From contig FXYJ02000003.1 of the NCBI GenBank assembly GCA_900184925.1, forward strand, positions 333,917 to 397,916: a DNA stretch of 64,000 nt, read 5' to 3'. Of this stretch, positions 16,689 through 25,179 are shown piece by piece. The position numbers and the translations under genes are program-made. The stretch's first letter is position 1; each line of letters begins with the position of its first letter. This stretch comes from Ruminococcaceae bacterium HV4-5-B5C (GTDB lineage Bacteria; Bacillota; Clostridia; Oscillospirales; Acutalibacteraceae). The notes below the pieces were generated by a model, which did no database searches, was not told the DNA's origin, and saw only the letters and a list, made by a program, of their open reading frames with translations.

Positions 16689-17681
16689 ATGACCACATTT
16701 GCTGTAATCGGCACAAACTTTATTACGGAACGCTTTCTGACTGCTGCGAAAGAATGCCCGGCTTTTCAGCTTGGGACCGTTTATTCCCGCAGTCTCGAAC
16801 GGGCGCGCACCTTTGCGGACCGGTGGGGGGCTTCCGACGTCTGTGACTCACTCGATGCCCTCTGCAGCTCACCGTCGGTGGAGGCGGTGTATGTGGCGAG
16901 CCCGAACGTTCTCCATGCGCCGCAGGCGATTCAGCTTCTGCGGGCAGGAAAGCATGTCCTGTGCGAAAAACCGGTGGCTCCGAGCGCCGCTGCTCTCGAA
17001 AAAATGATTCTCGCCGCAAAAGAAGGCGGCGCTCTGCTGCTGGAAGCGATGCGGCCGGCCTTTGCACCGTCTGTTCGTGTCATTCGGGAAAACATGGAAC
17101 GGCTTGGGCCAATCCGCCGCATTGTGATTCCATATTGCCAGTATTCGTCACGGTATGATAAGTTTAAAGCCGGAATTCGGGAAAATGCATTTGACCCGGC
17201 TCTGTGCAACGGCGCGCTGATGGATATCGGCGTTTACTGCGTCAACCTCATGATCCTTCTGGCTGGCAGGCCGAAGTCCGTTCTTGCGAGCGGGTATTTT
17301 TTGGAGGATTCCATTGATGCCTACGGCTCGGTGATCGCGGATTATGACGGAATGTCTGCGCAGCTGATGTACTCGAAAATCAACAACAACGTTTCGCAGT
17401 GTGAGATTGAAGGGGAAAAAGGCAGTCTTGTATTTGGCCCCATGCCCGTTCCCCGAACTGCAAAAATTCACTGGAACAATGGGGAAGAAGAGATTTTGGA
17501 CCTTGGGGTGGGGCAGCACGACATGCGTTACGAGCTGGAGTGTTTTCTCGCTTTTCTGAATGACCCTTCTCAGGCATTGCCCTATCAGCACAATTCACAT
17601 CTTGCTTTGCAGGTGATGGATGAGATTCGGCATCAGGTGGGAATCAGTTTTGAACGCCGCAAGGAACACACCAAACCTTAA
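16689..17681 (+). CDS. Gfo/Idh/MocA-family NAD(P)-dependent oxidoreductase
   Basis: A 330-residue dehydrogenase with an N-terminal Rossmann fold (FAVIGTNFITERFL) and the EKP motif LCEKPVAPS near residue 97, followed by the GFO_IDH_MocA C-terminal domain with MDIGVYCVNLM, where Asp and Tyr correspond to the catalytic region. It probably oxidises or reduces a hydroxyl of the sugar or sugar acid handled by the operon. GGGAGG precedes the ATG. Substrate and cofactor preference cannot be read. Confidence 0.75.
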   Translation: MTTFAVIGTNFITERFLTAAKECPAFQLGTVYSRSLERARTFADRWGASDVCDSLDALCSSPSVEAVYVASPNVLHAPQAIQLLRAGKHVLCEKPVAPSAAALEKMILAAKEGGALLLEAMRPAFAPSVRVIRENMERLGPIRRIVIPYCQYSSRYDKFKAGIRENAFDPALCNGALMDIGVYCVNLMILLAGRPKSVLASGYFLEDSIDAYGSVIADYDGMSAQLMYSKINNNVSQCEIEGEKGSLVFGPMPVPRTAKIHWNNGEEEILDLGVGQHDMRYELECFLAFLNDPSQALPYQHNSHLALQVMDEIRHQVGISFERRKEHTKP

Positions 17682-17744
17682 GGGTTTCCCGAAAAGCAGG
17701 AGGCTGCTTTCACAGCCGTAGAAATGAAAGGAGAAACAACGGGA

Positions 17745-18377
17745 ATGGAAACAGATCTTTATCAGTGTCTGAAAAAAGAAAAGATCGTCCCGGTAATCAA
17801 AATAAACGATCCCGGTCAGGCTGTCGGCATGGCGCGTGCCTTGCTGGCAGGCGGCCTTTCTTCGGCCGAAATAACATTCCGGTCCGCAGCCGCGGAGGAG
17901 TCCATTCGAATTCTTACGAGGGAAGTCCCCGAATTGGTGGTCTGCGCGGGCACGGTTCTAAATGTTGAAACAGCCCGGAAGGCGATTCAGGCGGGTGCGA
18001 GGGGAATTATCAGTCCCGGAACAAACCCTGAAGTTGTTGCATTTTGTCTGGCAGATGGTGTCCCTGTTATTCCGGGGTGCATGACTCCGACGGAAATCGA
18101 AGCCAATATGCGTATGGGGCTTAAAGCGGTGAAGTTCTTCCCGGCGGAACCTGCGGGCGGAGTAAAAATGCTGAAAGCGTTTGCAGGACCCTATGCTGGG
18201 GTTCAGTTTATGCCGACCGGCGGAATTAATCTGGCTAATTTGAAAAGTTACCTTGAACTGCCGAATGTCTTTTGCTGCGGCGGATCGTGGATCGTGCCGG
18301 AAAAGGAACTTGACCGGGGCGATTTTGCACTGATTCAGGAGAACGCCCGTTTGGCGGCAAATCAGGCTAATTGCTGA
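17745..18377 (+). CDS. eda: KDPG/KHG aldolase
   Basis: A 210-residue class I aldolase. It matches Eda throughout: VPVIKI near the start, VCAGTVLNVETARKAIQAG, ISPGTNPEVV, IPGCMTPTEI and AVKFFPAEPAGGVKMLKAFAGP with the Schiff-base Lys in VKFF, then MPTGGINLANLKSYL and GGSWIVP. It cleaves 2-keto-3-deoxy-6-phosphogluconate to pyruvate and glyceraldehyde 3-phosphate. The ATG at 17745 follows AAGGAG; the upstream in-frame ATG at 17724 has no such site. It is the last gene before a strong terminator. Confidence 0.85.
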   Translation: METDLYQCLKKEKIVPVIKINDPGQAVGMARALLAGGLSSAEITFRSAAAEESIRILTREVPELVVCAGTVLNVETARKAIQAGARGIISPGTNPEVVAFCLADGVPVIPGCMTPTEIEANMRMGLKAVKFFPAEPAGGVKMLKAFAGPYAGVQFMPTGGINLANLKSYLELPNVFCCGGSWIVPEKELDRGDFALIQENARLAANQANC

Positions 18378-18405
18378 ACTCATTTTAAATTGAATCATTC
18401 CGATC

Positions 18406-18447
18406 AAAAGGGCACCCGGAAATTACAGAATTTCCGGGTGCCCTTTT
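18406..18447 (+). terminator. Terminator of the sugar-acid operon
   Basis: A 15-base-pair inverted repeat (GGGCACCCGGAAATT and its complement) around ACAG is followed by TTTTAC and preceded by an A run, so it can work in both directions. Confidence 0.8.
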
Positions 18448-18601
18448 ACGGTGACAGTTTCAGAATACCGGAACAGCGGAGCGTTTTGTGAGCATGGGCT
18501 TCTGTTTGCTGTCAGTCGCTTTCACAGTCCTGCTGCATCGCAGACTGGTTCGAAAGTGCGAGACTGGTTGAGCCCGGAAAGCGAGAAAATTCTTTGACGT
18601 G

Positions 18602-18638
18602 AAAAATTGCGCGGGACAGTTTTGCACTGCGTCCCGCG
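18602..18638 (-). terminator. Terminator of the rhodanese/CoA-disulfide reductase operon
   Basis: On the minus strand GCGGGAC and GTCCCGC pair around a 13-base loop and are followed by GCAATTTTTC. It lies 30 bases beyond the reductase stop codon. Confidence 0.65.
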
Positions 18639-18668
18639 GAATTTTTTTGCCGATTGCTTCCGGTAATA

Positions 18669-21119
18669 TTAAATGAACAGGCTTGCATCCGACTCTTCTG
18701 CACTCGCAAGGAACGAAGCGACTCCTCCGACCCGGATGTTGTCGATTAACTCCTCACGCCTGAGTCCCATAACGTCCATCGACATGCTGCAGGCTGTGAT
18801 TTCCACTCCGTTGCGGATGGCCTCCTGCATCAGATCCTCAAGGGAACTGATGTTTTTGTTTCGCATCACCGAGCGTATCATTCTGGAGCCGATTCCTCCC
18901 ATGTTCATTTTGGAAAGTCTCAGCCTTTGCGAACCCCTCGGCATCATGCGCCCGAACATTTTCCCGATCCAGTCTTTTTTGGTGCCGACCCTGTCGCTCT
19001 TTCGAAGAATATTCAGCCCCCAGAAGGTGAAAAACATATGAACTTTTCGCCCCATAGCCGCAGCTCCGTTTGCAATGATGAACGCAGCGATTGCCTTGTC
19101 GAGGTCGCCGGAGAAGACGATGATGCTCTTATCGTTCGCGGAGGGCGGTCCGGAATCCGGCTTTTTGGGAAGTTCCTCGCCTTTTTGAATGGTAATGCTG
19201 AATTGTTTGCCGTCAAAATCCGAACTCAGCAGTTTGTTGCCTGTGCGTTTGCAGAATGCCTCAATGTCACCGGCAAAGGCCGGGTCGGTGGCGTGAATCG
19301 TAAAGGTGTCCCCTTCCCGCGCTCCCTCCATTGCCTTGTGAACCTCCAGAATAGGGCCGGGGCAGCTCAGACCGCAGGCGTCCACCACGATCTCACGGGG
19401 CTTCTGCCCGACAGGACGCTGGGTCTCCGTTTCTACACTGCTGCTCTGCGGAGCGGGCGACGCTCCGCTTTTATCGTTTTCAAGTTCTTTCCACAGCCGG
19501 TAGCCGCCGCTCAGGTTCCTGACATTGGAAAAACCGTTCTGCATCAGAATGCGACTTGCCAGATAGCCCCGCAGGCCGATCTGGCAGAACACCGCGAGTT
19601 CTTTTTCCTTCGGAAGAGCGGTCATTGTTTCGCGCAGGCTGTCGAGCGGCATATTGACGGCGCCGGGGATGGAACCTCCCTCGAATTCTTCTTTGGTCCG
19701 GACATCGAGCAGCACCGATTCCTCGGGGGCGAGCGCGGCGACGTCTTCCGGGTAAAACGGCCTGAATTTTTGATTCAGGATGTTTTCTGCCACGTAGCCC
19801 GCCATATTGACCGGGTCCTTTGCCGAAGAGAACGGAGGGGCGTAGCAGAGTTCCAGCTTTGTGAGGTCGTGAACCGTACCGCCGAGGCGGAGAACCGTCG
19901 CAATAACGTCAATCCGTTTATCGACCCCGTTGAATCCGACTGCCTGTGCACCGAGAATGCGCCCGCTTTCCGGGGAAAAGAGAAGTTTCAGGCTCATCGG
20001 CAGCCCTCCCGGGTAGTAGGAGGCATTGGACGGGGAGTAGGTAAAGGATTTCCGGTAGGGGATTTCTGCTTTCTGCAGCGCCGCTTCCGACATACCGGTC
20101 GCGGCAAGGGTCATGTCGAACACCTTGAGGACGGAGGAGCCGAGAGAGCCTTCGTAAACTTCGTGCCCGCCGCAGATGTTATCCGCCGCAATGCGTCCCT
20201 GTTTGTTGGCAGGGGAAGCCAGTGCGATCATGGCCGGAGCTCCGCTGACGAGGTTTGTCACTTCAACGGCGTCGCCAACCGCGTAGATATCCGGGTCGCT
20301 TGTTTTCATCGCCTCGTCCACGACGATGGAACCACGCCTGCCGGTTTGCAGACCCGCTTCCTTTGCCAGCTTCGATTCCGGTGCCACTCCTGCCGCCGAA
20401 ACAACGAAATCGGCGGAGAGTACGGAACCGTCGGAAAGTTTGCACACCAGTCCTCCTGCTTTTTCTTCGATTGCCTCGACACCGGTATTCAGTTTCAGAA
20501 CGACGCCTTTCGACCGCAGATGATTGTGAAGCTGTGCCGCCGTGTCGCCGTCGACCGGGGGAACAATATGGCCGGTCAGTTCGACGATCGTAACCTGAAT
20601 GCCGAGCTTTTGCAGGTTTTCTGCAATTTCAAGGCCAATGTAGCCGCCGCCGACCAGAACGGCGCTCTTCGGCGCATTTTTGTCGCAGAATTCCCTGATG
20701 GCGTAAGTGTCGGGAATGTTGCGCAGGGTGAAAACCTTCTTGCCGTCAAAGCCCGGCAGGTTCAGCTGAAGGGGTTCGGCACCGGGGGACAGCAGCAGCT
20801 TGTCGTAGCTTTCTTCGTAAACCGAGCCGTCGGAGGCTTTTTTAACCTTCACCGTTTTTGCTTTCCGGTCAATGGAAAGCACTTCGTTTCCGGTTCTGAC
20901 GTCCACCTGAAACCGGGCGTGAAAACTCTCCGGTGTTTGGAGCGTCAGCTTCGACTTTTCGCGGATCACCCCGCCGATATAATAGGGGAGCCCGCAGTTG
21001 GCAAAGGAAATGTACTCTCCCCGCTCAAAAAGGATGATCTGTGCCTGTTCGTCATTTCTGCGAAGGCGGGCTGCAGCCGAAGCTCCGCCCGCCACTCCGC
21101 CGACAATTAATACCTTCAT
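18669..21119 (-). CDS. CoA-disulfide reductase fused to rhodanese, TusA and DsrE-like domains
   Basis: An 816-residue multidomain sulfur-relay protein. Residues 1-440 are a pyridine nucleotide-disulfide oxidoreductase of the CoA-disulfide reductase/Npsr class (GGVAGGASAAARLRR FAD site; FANCGLPYYIGG with the single redox Cys at 42). Residues about 455-550 are a rhodanese domain (Cys512 in FCQIGLRG). Residues about 575-650 are a TusA/SirA domain with the CPxP motif (Cys586 in LSCPGPIL). The remainder is a DsrE/DsrF-like domain (SIIVFSGDLDKAIAAFIIANGAAAMG). Fusion of all four suggests channelled persulfide transfer with NAD(P)H, for example in sulfane-sulfur detoxification or polysulfide reduction. 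A single-domain rhodanese is encoded six bases upstream. Confidence 0.88.
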   Translation of the reverse strand: MKVLIVGGVAGGASAAARLRRNDEQAQIILFERGEYISFANCGLPYYIGGVIREKSKLTLQTPESFHARFQVDVRTGNEVLSIDRKAKTVKVKKASDGSVYEESYDKLLLSPGAEPLQLNLPGFDGKKVFTLRNIPDTYAIREFCDKNAPKSAVLVGGGYIGLEIAENLQKLGIQVTIVELTGHIVPPVDGDTAAQLHNHLRSKGVVLKLNTGVEAIEEKAGGLVCKLSDGSVLSADFVVSAAGVAPESKLAKEAGLQTGRRGSIVVDEAMKTSDPDIYAVGDAVEVTNLVSGAPAMIALASPANKQGRIAADNICGGHEVYEGSLGSSVLKVFDMTLAATGMSEAALQKAEIPYRKSFTYSPSNASYYPGGLPMSLKLLFSPESGRILGAQAVGFNGVDKRIDVIATVLRLGGTVHDLTKLELCYAPPFSSAKDPVNMAGYVAENILNQKFRPFYPEDVAALAPEESVLLDVRTKEEFEGGSIPGAVNMPLDSLRETMTALPKEKELAVFCQIGLRGYLASRILMQNGFSNVRNLSGGYRLWKELENDKSGASPAPQSSSVETETQRPVGQKPREIVVDACGLSCPGPILEVHKAMEGAREGDTFTIHATDPAFAGDIEAFCKRTGNKLLSSDFDGKQFSITIQKGEELPKKPDSGPPSANDKSIIVFSGDLDKAIAAFIIANGAAAMGRKVHMFFTFWGLNILRKSDRVGTKKDWIGKMFGRMMPRGSQRLRLSKMNMGGIGSRMIRSVMRNKNISSLEDLMQEAIRNGVEITACSMSMDVMGLRREELIDNIRVGGVASFLASAEESDASLFI

Positions 21120-21124
21120 TGTTT

Positions 21125-21463
21125 TCAGCCCCTCTCCGTTTCGTAGTTCCAGCTTCGGATGCCTCCCATATTGCTGACGTTTGTGTACCCCATGTCGGCA
21201 AGTTCGCGGCAGGCCTGCGCCGCACGCATGCCGCTCAGGCAGTAGGTGACGATTTTCGCATCCTTTTTCGGTGCTGTCTTTGTGATTCCGGCCTTTAACT
21301 CGTCCAGCGGCAATGATATACTGTGAGGGATATGAACTTCATGGTACTCCTCCGGTGTTCGCACATCCAGCAGGACGATTTTTTCACCCGAAGTCAGAAG
21401 TTCTTTTACCTCACGGGGAGTAATTTTGTGGGCTTTATTGTTCTGAAGTAAAAATTCAAACAT
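21125..21463 (-). CDS. Single-domain rhodanese
   Basis: A 112-residue protein with a complete rhodanese fold: EKIVLLDVRTPEEYHEVHIPHSISLPLDEL and the active-site loop IVTYCLSGMRAAQACREL, whose Cys carries persulfide. It is the first gene of a two-gene operon with the multidomain reductase, so it is likely to deliver or accept sulfur from it. AAGGTG precedes the ATG. Confidence 0.85.
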   Translation of the reverse strand: MFEFLLQNNKAHKITPREVKELLTSGEKIVLLDVRTPEEYHEVHIPHSISLPLDELKAGITKTAPKKDAKIVTYCLSGMRAAQACRELADMGYTNVSNMGGIRSWNYETERG

Positions 21464-21629
21464 CGTTTCACCTTTTTTCTCATTTCAGGGAATTTCCAGC
21501 TTTAGTATAACCGTTGCACGAGGCTGCTTCCGTAACATTATCACAAACAAAGCGTTGCTTTACCCAAAGGCACCACGGCAGAGACCTCACGCGATCGGGT
21601 AAGAACTTTTTTGTTTAGGAGGCGCTTCC

Positions 21630-21646
21630 CTTACAGAGACTGTAAG
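21630..21646. promoter_or_regulatory. Inverted repeat upstream of the Bce-type operon, likely BceR-type operator
   Basis: CTTACAG-AGA-CTGTAAG is a perfect 7-3-7 inverted repeat. A TACAAT -10-like element follows at 21670-21675, 24 bases away, where a bound OmpR-type regulator would stimulate transcription. Assignment to the downstream regulator is inference. Confidence 0.55.
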
Positions 21647-21704
21647 TGGTGTTCCACTGCTCTGAGCGCTACAATAAAGACATTCAATGAGCAGGAGGGT
21701 TATC

Positions 21705-22487
21705 ATGAACACAGAGGGACGGATCTTACAGGTTGAAGGTCTGACAAAAACCTATGGAAAGAACGGCACCACAACAGACGCTTTGCGCGGGATCAGCTTT
21801 GATGTCTTGGAAGGTGAATTTCTGGGCATCATGGGGGCCAGCGGCTCCGGAAAAACAACGCTGCTCAACTGCATCGCGACCATGATCAAACCCAGTTCCG
21901 GCAAAGTAACGCTGCGCGGAAACGACATATCCGCCTTCAGCGGTTCCCAACTGGCAGACTACCGCGGGAAAGAGATCGGTTATCTGTTCCAGGAATTTGA
22001 ACTGCTGGACAATCTGACGGCAGGGGAGAACATCACGCTTCCACTGGCGCTGCACGGTGTCACCGGCAAAGATGCGGAAAAGGATCTTCGGCAGATTGCC
22101 GCCAGACTGGATATTACCGAAGTTTTGGATAAGTTCCCTTCCCAGATGTCCGGCGGACAAAAGCAGCGTGTTGCAGCGGCAAGAGCGCTGATCTCCAACC
22201 CCGGCATCGTTCTGGCCGATGAGCCGACAGGCGCTTTGGACAGTAAAAACTCCAAAACACTGATGGATAAACTCTCCGCCGTGAACAGGGAGCAGCACAA
22301 GACCATTATGATGGTCACGCATGATGCCAATGTCGCCAGCTACTGCTCCCGCATCCTCTTCATACAGGACGGCCGCCTGTTCCATGAGCTCAGAAGAAAC
22401 ACGGCAACCGAAACGCCTGCTTCCTTCTACGAACGGATTGTGACGGTAATGGCGCAGCTGGGAGGAGGGAGCGCAAATGTTCTTTAA
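21705..22487 (+). CDS. ABC transporter ATP-binding protein, BceA type
   Basis: A 260-residue ATPase with Walker A GASGSGKTT, Q loop YLFQEFELL, signature MSGGQKQRVAAARAL, Walker B IVLADEPTGALD and switch His in VTHDANVA. The sequence DEPTGALDSKNS and the gene order match Bce/Psd-type peptide antibiotic resistance transporters. AGGAGGG lies nine bases before the ATG at 21705; the upstream ATG at 21687 has no site. It overlaps the permease gene by 11 bases. Confidence 0.85.
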   Translation: MNTEGRILQVEGLTKTYGKNGTTTDALRGISFDVLEGEFLGIMGASGSGKTTLLNCIATMIKPSSGKVTLRGNDISAFSGSQLADYRGKEIGYLFQEFELLDNLTAGENITLPLALHGVTGKDAEKDLRQIAARLDITEVLDKFPSQMSGGQKQRVAAARALISNPGIVLADEPTGALDSKNSKTLMDKLSAVNREQHKTIMMVTHDANVASYCSRILFIQDGRLFHELRRNTATETPASFYERIVTVMAQLGGGSANVL

Positions 22488-24498
22488 ACAGGTCCGCCGA
22501 AATGCCGCCAGAAACCGTAAAGGCAACAGCCTGTTCTTTGGCTCCTTAGTGATTGCAATTGTCGCTTTTTATACGCTTCTTTCGCTGGGCGAGCAGGACG
22601 TGATGCGCTTTCTGGCTACGATAGAGAGCGACGCCGTCCGGAAACTCATGATGCTGGTCCCGTTCGTCTATGTGGTATCTTTATTCTTCGTGTTTTTTCT
22701 GGTATACTTTGCCTGTAAATATCAGATTGAGAGCCGCTGCCGGGAATTCGGAATGTACCTCATGCTCGGCATGAAACGCAGCCGCCTGTTTCTTATGCTG
22801 CTGTCGGAAACACTGTGGAGCAGTCTTGTGTCCCTGCTGATCGGGCTGCCTGTTGCTTTGTTCCTCACGGAGGGAATCAGCCTTGTAACAGCAAAAGTTG
22901 TCGGTTTGGGCATTCTCGGCCACAGAATTTCATTCTCGGCCAATGCCGTGTTGTGGACTGTCTGCGGCTTTGTCATTGTGCAGCTCCTTTCCATGCTGAT
23001 CCTCTGTATCCCGCTCGGGAAGGCGGAACCGGCAAGGCTTTTCAGTTCGGATTCTTCGGGAAAGCAGGCCCCCACACCGGCACGAAAAAGCACCGCTTTC
23101 TTTACCTTTGGGATTCTCTTGCTGCTGATCGCCTATTATTTCGGAGTTTTCGCTTTGAGCGGGGCGGATATTCCGGCCCTGACGGGTGACATGTTGCTCC
23201 TTTTGGCATCCGGTATTCTCGGAACCTTTTTTCTGTATCGCGGGCTTGGTGGCTTTATGGGAAAGCGGATCAGCCGGAAAAGCCGGAATGGCGCAGGACT
23301 TACGAATTTCACCGGACGTCAGGTTCAGGAAAATGTACTGTTTCAGTATAAATCACTGGCGGTATCGTCTTTGCTTCTGCTGATTGCGCTGTCCTGCATT
23401 TCTTACGGAATCGCCGTGGGAATCGGCAGAACAACAGAATCGAGGAGTACCGACTTTTCAGTTATGGGAACGGACGCGCAGGTCTCCGCCGTTCTCAAAA
23501 ATCCGGAAATCGACAGCATGGTGGAAACATCCTATCCCGTCTATCTCTCCATGACGAAAACCATGTTTGATACGGGCAGCATCATCGGTACGTTAAAAAC
23601 GATTCCAAAAGCGGATAACATAGTGCAGAACTTTCATCTTGAATATGTTCTGTCGGAGACATCCTATAACAGGATGATGTCTGCCATGGGGAAAAAGAAG
23701 CTTGACTTATCTGGAAAGAAAGTGGCGCTTTATTCGACAATGGGCAGTGGGCAGGAGAATTTTTATGATCTGCTTAACAAAGCGCTGAATCGCGGGATCA
23801 GCATAGGGATAAACGGCGACACCTACAGCCTTCTGCCGGAGCTCTGCCGTGACAACATTGTTGCCGACCGTTCCATTACTCTTTACGCCGCACTGATCGT
23901 TCCGGATGAACTGTACCGGAAGCTGGCCATAGACACCGAGCCTTTCTGTTATAATATCCACCTGAAAAAGAGCCTGACGGATGAGTTGGGACTCATGCAG
24001 GCAATTCAGAAAATGGACGGTTGTCTTGTTAAAACGGGTCTTGAGTATGACAGTTATCTCGGCGGCATCGGAAGAAACCTGTTTTATACTGTGGCCGCAA
24101 GTTATCTGACCATCTATCTCGGGGTTTTGTTTCTGCTGATTTCCAATACTGTGGTCGGCCTGAAATATCTGATCCAGCAAAGGGAGAATAAACACAGATA
24201 CATTACGCTTCTGATGCTCGGCGCAGGCACGGAAGACCTGTGCCGCTCCGCCGAAAAGCAGATTCGGATGTTCTTTGCGCTCGTACTCAGCGTTTCCGTC
24301 TGCAACAGCATTGTAGCGATCTTTGCCATGTTTACAAATTTCACAAGACTGCCGACCGGCACTTCGACGGCCACGGTCCTTGTTCTTGCCGGAGTCGCAC
24401 TGGCTGCTTTTATTGGGACGGAAATCATCTATATCTCCATAGTAAGGCGGACGGCCTGTCGGGAGATCAGAATGCTGAAAGTAACAGACCGGGGGTGA
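22477..24498 (+). CDS. ABC transporter permease, BceB type
   Basis: A 673-residue permease with the BceB plan: one N-terminal helix, three more in the first 250 residues, the FtsX-like block CREFGMYLMLGMKRSRLFLMLLSETL, then a large extracytoplasmic domain of about 200 residues (roughly 325-535) before the last helices, and a second FtsX loop ENKHRYITLLMLGAGTEDL. Such permeases recognise cell-wall-active peptides such as bacitracin or lantibiotics and also signal to the cognate kinase. The following genes encode that kinase and regulator. Confidence 0.85.
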   Translation: MFFKQVRRNAARNRKGNSLFFGSLVIAIVAFYTLLSLGEQDVMRFLATIESDAVRKLMMLVPFVYVVSLFFVFFLVYFACKYQIESRCREFGMYLMLGMKRSRLFLMLLSETLWSSLVSLLIGLPVALFLTEGISLVTAKVVGLGILGHRISFSANAVLWTVCGFVIVQLLSMLILCIPLGKAEPARLFSSDSSGKQAPTPARKSTAFFTFGILLLLIAYYFGVFALSGADIPALTGDMLLLLASGILGTFFLYRGLGGFMGKRISRKSRNGAGLTNFTGRQVQENVLFQYKSLAVSSLLLLIALSCISYGIAVGIGRTTESRSTDFSVMGTDAQVSAVLKNPEIDSMVETSYPVYLSMTKTMFDTGSIIGTLKTIPKADNIVQNFHLEYVLSETSYNRMMSAMGKKKLDLSGKKVALYSTMGSGQENFYDLLNKALNRGISIGINGDTYSLLPELCRDNIVADRSITLYAALIVPDELYRKLAIDTEPFCYNIHLKKSLTDELGLMQAIQKMDGCLVKTGLEYDSYLGGIGRNLFYTVAASYLTIYLGVLFLLISNTVVGLKYLIQQRENKHRYITLLMLGAGTEDLCRSAEKQIRMFFALVLSVSVCNSIVAIFAMFTNFTRLPTGTSTATVLVLAGVALAAFIGTEIIYISIVRRTACREIRMLKVTDRG

Positions 24499-24504
24499 TG
24501 CCGC

Positions 24505-25179
24505 TTGATAAAAATCGTCATCGTGGAAGACGACGAATATCTGCGGGAAGAAATTATCATGACTTTTAAAAAGAAGGGATACTCGGTTTCGGGTATCTCT
24601 TCCTTTGCTGCTCCGGAGCAGGATATTCTCAAGCTTCAGCCAGACCTTGTTGTGCTGGATTTAAACCTCCCAGGCAAATCCGGCTTTGAACTCTGTAGGT
24701 GGCTGAAAGCAAGAACGTCTTTTCCAATTCTGATCCTGACGGCCCGTGACACGCTGAACGATGAACTTACGGCGCTCGGGCTCGGCGCGGACGACTTTCT
24801 CGTGAAGCCGTGCCATCCGGACCGCCTGCTTGCCCGCGCAGGAAGGCTGTTACAGACTTACGGCAAGGTGAAAAGCGTTATTCAGTGCGGCAAATTGTCG
24901 CTGGATACCGATACCTATAAACTTATTGTGAAAGACAGTTATCGGATCCTGCCGGAAACGGAAGGCAAAATACTGCGTCTTCTGATGGAAAAGCATCCTC
25001 GGCTCGTTTCCCGTGCCGAGCTGTTCTCCGCTGTTTGGGGCACGGATGAATTCGTTGACGAAAATATTCTGCAGGTCAATATGACCCGGCTCCGAAAAAG
25101 CCTTGGTGAAATGGGGATTGGAAATATCGTTTTGACAATCCGTGGGCAGGGCTATCGGCTGGAGGTATCGGACTTATGA
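24505..25179 (+). CDS. OmpR-family response regulator, BceR type (TTG start)
   Basis: A 224-residue regulator with a receiver domain (VEDDEY, phosphoacceptor Asp in LVVLDLNLPG, Lys in FLVKPC) and a winged-helix domain (TEGKILRLLMEKHPRLVSRAELFSAVW ... RGQGYRLEV). It begins with TTG, ten bases after a GGGGGTGAT site, and is followed by a kinase gene that overlaps its stop by four bases. It most likely activates the transporter genes through the repeat at 21630-21646. Confidence 0.85.
   Translation: MIKIVIVEDDEYLREEIIMTFKKKGYSVSGISSFAAPEQDILKLQPDLVVLDLNLPGKSGFELCRWLKARTSFPILILTARDTLNDELTALGLGADDFLVKPCHPDRLLARAGRLLQTYGKVKSVIQCGKLSLDTDTYKLIVKDSYRILPETEGKILRLLMEKHPRLVSRAELFSAVWGTDEFVDENILQVNMTRLRKSLGEMGIGNIVLTIRGQGYRLEVSDL

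Noticed and set aside
18927..21110. A 727-codon open frame on the plus strand
   Set aside because: It is exactly antisense to the CoA-disulfide reductase fusion, has no ribosome site and shows low-complexity, Arg/His-rich sequence typical of a shadow frame.
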